DNA of 14,386 nt, taken from assembly GCA_046760155.1 (NCBI GenBank), contig JBHIDQ010000036.1, forward strand, positions 1 through 14,386, in the 5' to 3' direction. This stretch comes from JBHIDQ01 sp046760155 (GTDB lineage Bacteria > Chloroflexota > Dehalococcoidia > Dehalococcoidales > RBG-16-60-22). Of the stretch, positions 13,727 to 14,386 are shown in pieces. The notes under the pieces are model-generated. The model made no database searches and was not told where the DNA came from. It saw only the letters and a list, made by a program, of their open reading frames with translations. Position numbers and translations under genes: made by a program. The stretch's first letter is position 1. Every line of letters starts with the position of its first letter.

Positions 13727-14386
13727 CTACAAGCCAGGTATCGGAGGTAGTGCGCGTTTGTGGGCACTGGCGGCGATCATCGACTCAATCTTCTCTCTAA
13801 CCTTACCTGAGACCTCACCGGTGAGCAAATAACGATCAAGTTCTTCATAGCTGAAGCCCATCTCGGCTTCATCGGTTTGCCCCTCCCATAATCCCGCAGA
13901 TGGGGACTTAGCCATAATCGACTGCGGGATGCCCAGAAAGCGAGCCAGCTCTCTTACCTGGGCTTTAACCAGGTTACCCAGGGGCATGATATCCACCCCG
14001 CCATCCCCGTACTTGGTAAAGTAACCCACCGAAATCTCGCTCCGGTTACTGGAACCAGCCACCATATAGCCTAGCTGATTGGCAATGTGGTACAGAGTGA
14101 GCATCCTCAGTCTGACCTTGAGATTGGCCTGAGCCAGATGAGCAAGCGCCGGGTCTGCCTTGTAATCGGGTAATGTCTGGAGTAAGGCAGAAAAAATATC
14201 ATCCAGAATTACTTCTGCAGTCGAAATGGAAAACTTACTCGCCACCTCCCGGGCATGGGCTTTATCCTCCGGCTGACTATGGCAGGGCATAATCACCCCA
14301 AGCGTGTTTTGCGGAAAAGCCCGCTGACACAGTACCGCCAGCACTGAGGAATCAAGCCCGCCACTCATGCCCACCACCACCCCTTT
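13727..14386 (-). CDS. nadE: NAD+ synthetase, 5' end cut by window edge
   Basis: NadE adenylates and amidates nicotinic acid adenine dinucleotide to NAD+. The 219 visible residues begin just before the PP-loop SGGLDSS. Other family signatures are AGSSNRSE, YFTKYGDGGVDIMPLG and the late motif PSAGLWEGQTDEAEMGFSYE. The reading frame is open to the last base of the window, so the true start lies outside. About 30 residues would be missing if this is the short ammonia-dependent form; an N-terminal glutaminase domain cannot be excluded. The stop at 13727 is followed by a gene-free region with terminator-like hairpins, so nadE probably ends a transcription unit. Confidence 0.93.
   Translation of the reverse strand, partial: KGVVVGMSGGLDSSVLAVLCQRAFPQNTLGVIMPCHSQPEDKAHAREVASKFSISTAEVILDDIFSALLQTLPDYKADPALAHLAQANLKVRLRMLTLYHIANQLGYMVAGSSNRSEISVGYFTKYGDGGVDIMPLGNLVKAQVRELARFLGIPQSIMAKSPSAGLWEGQTDEAEMGFSYEELDRYLLTGEVSGKVREKIESMIAASAHKRALPPIPGL

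Noticed and set aside
13716..13731. Small hairpin over the nadE stop codon as its terminator
   Set aside because: The stem is only five base pairs (TGTAG/CTACA) and no T run follows; the GC-rich hairpins further downstream are far stronger candidates.

Overview
The window reads as a bacterial chromosome segment with about balanced GC. All fourteen recognisable genes lie on the minus strand, so transcription runs from high to low coordinates. The nadE, recA, recX, rny, ymdB and PHP genes are chromosomal housekeeping genes. Placed next to anaerobic acyl-CoA enzymes and an ETF-linked iron-sulfur protein, they suggest a strict anaerobe of sediment or subsurface. A Dehalococcoidia-type Chloroflexota is my best guess, but this is inference from gene order and sequence style; no 16S rRNA gene or other decisive marker is present.

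Layout in transcription order: (1) nadE, cut at its 5' end by the window edge (13727-14386). (2) A 305-base gene-free stretch (13422-13726) packed with three near-perfect GC-rich hairpins, a four-run G-quadruplex motif and a candidate recA promoter. (3) recA, recX, rny, ymdB and a PHP-domain phosphoesterase (8424-13415), a DNA-repair and RNA-turnover block with short gaps and, at ymdB/PHP, a shared stop/start base. (4) A plsY-like acyltransferase, a small zinc-finger membrane protein and a 688-residue membrane iron-sulfur oxidoreductase (5104-8372), the last two separated from their upstream genes by 3 and 8 bases. (5) After a 68-base gap with a weak promoter candidate, a catabolic cluster: an SCP2-type thiolase, its DUF35 zinc-ribbon/OB-fold partner, two subunits of the 2-hydroxyacyl-CoA dehydratase / benzoyl-CoA reductase family, and the ATP-dependent activase of that family, cut at its 3' end by the window edge.

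Functionally the catabolic end fits together. The activase would hydrolyse ATP to push an electron into the two-subunit dehydratase/reductase. The thiolase with its DUF35 partner would cleave a 3-oxoacyl-CoA. The membrane iron-sulfur protein resembles ETF:menaquinone oxidoreductases that carry electrons from acyl-CoA dehydrogenases to the quinone pool. A thiolase plus DUF35 next to a benzoyl-CoA reductase-like pair recalls anaerobic aromatic degradation (BbsAB plus BcrCB/BzdNO logic). The substrate cannot be fixed from the window, and amino-acid-type 2-hydroxyacyl-CoA dehydration is an equally open reading.

The most unusual non-coding items are the hairpin/G-quadruplex block between nadE and recA, and a degenerate A/T-rich repeat cluster (3271-3410) between the DUF35 gene and the dehydratase genes, one copy of which supplies the apparent ribosome-binding site of the next gene. 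I see no tRNA, rRNA, CRISPR array, insertion sequence or phage gene.
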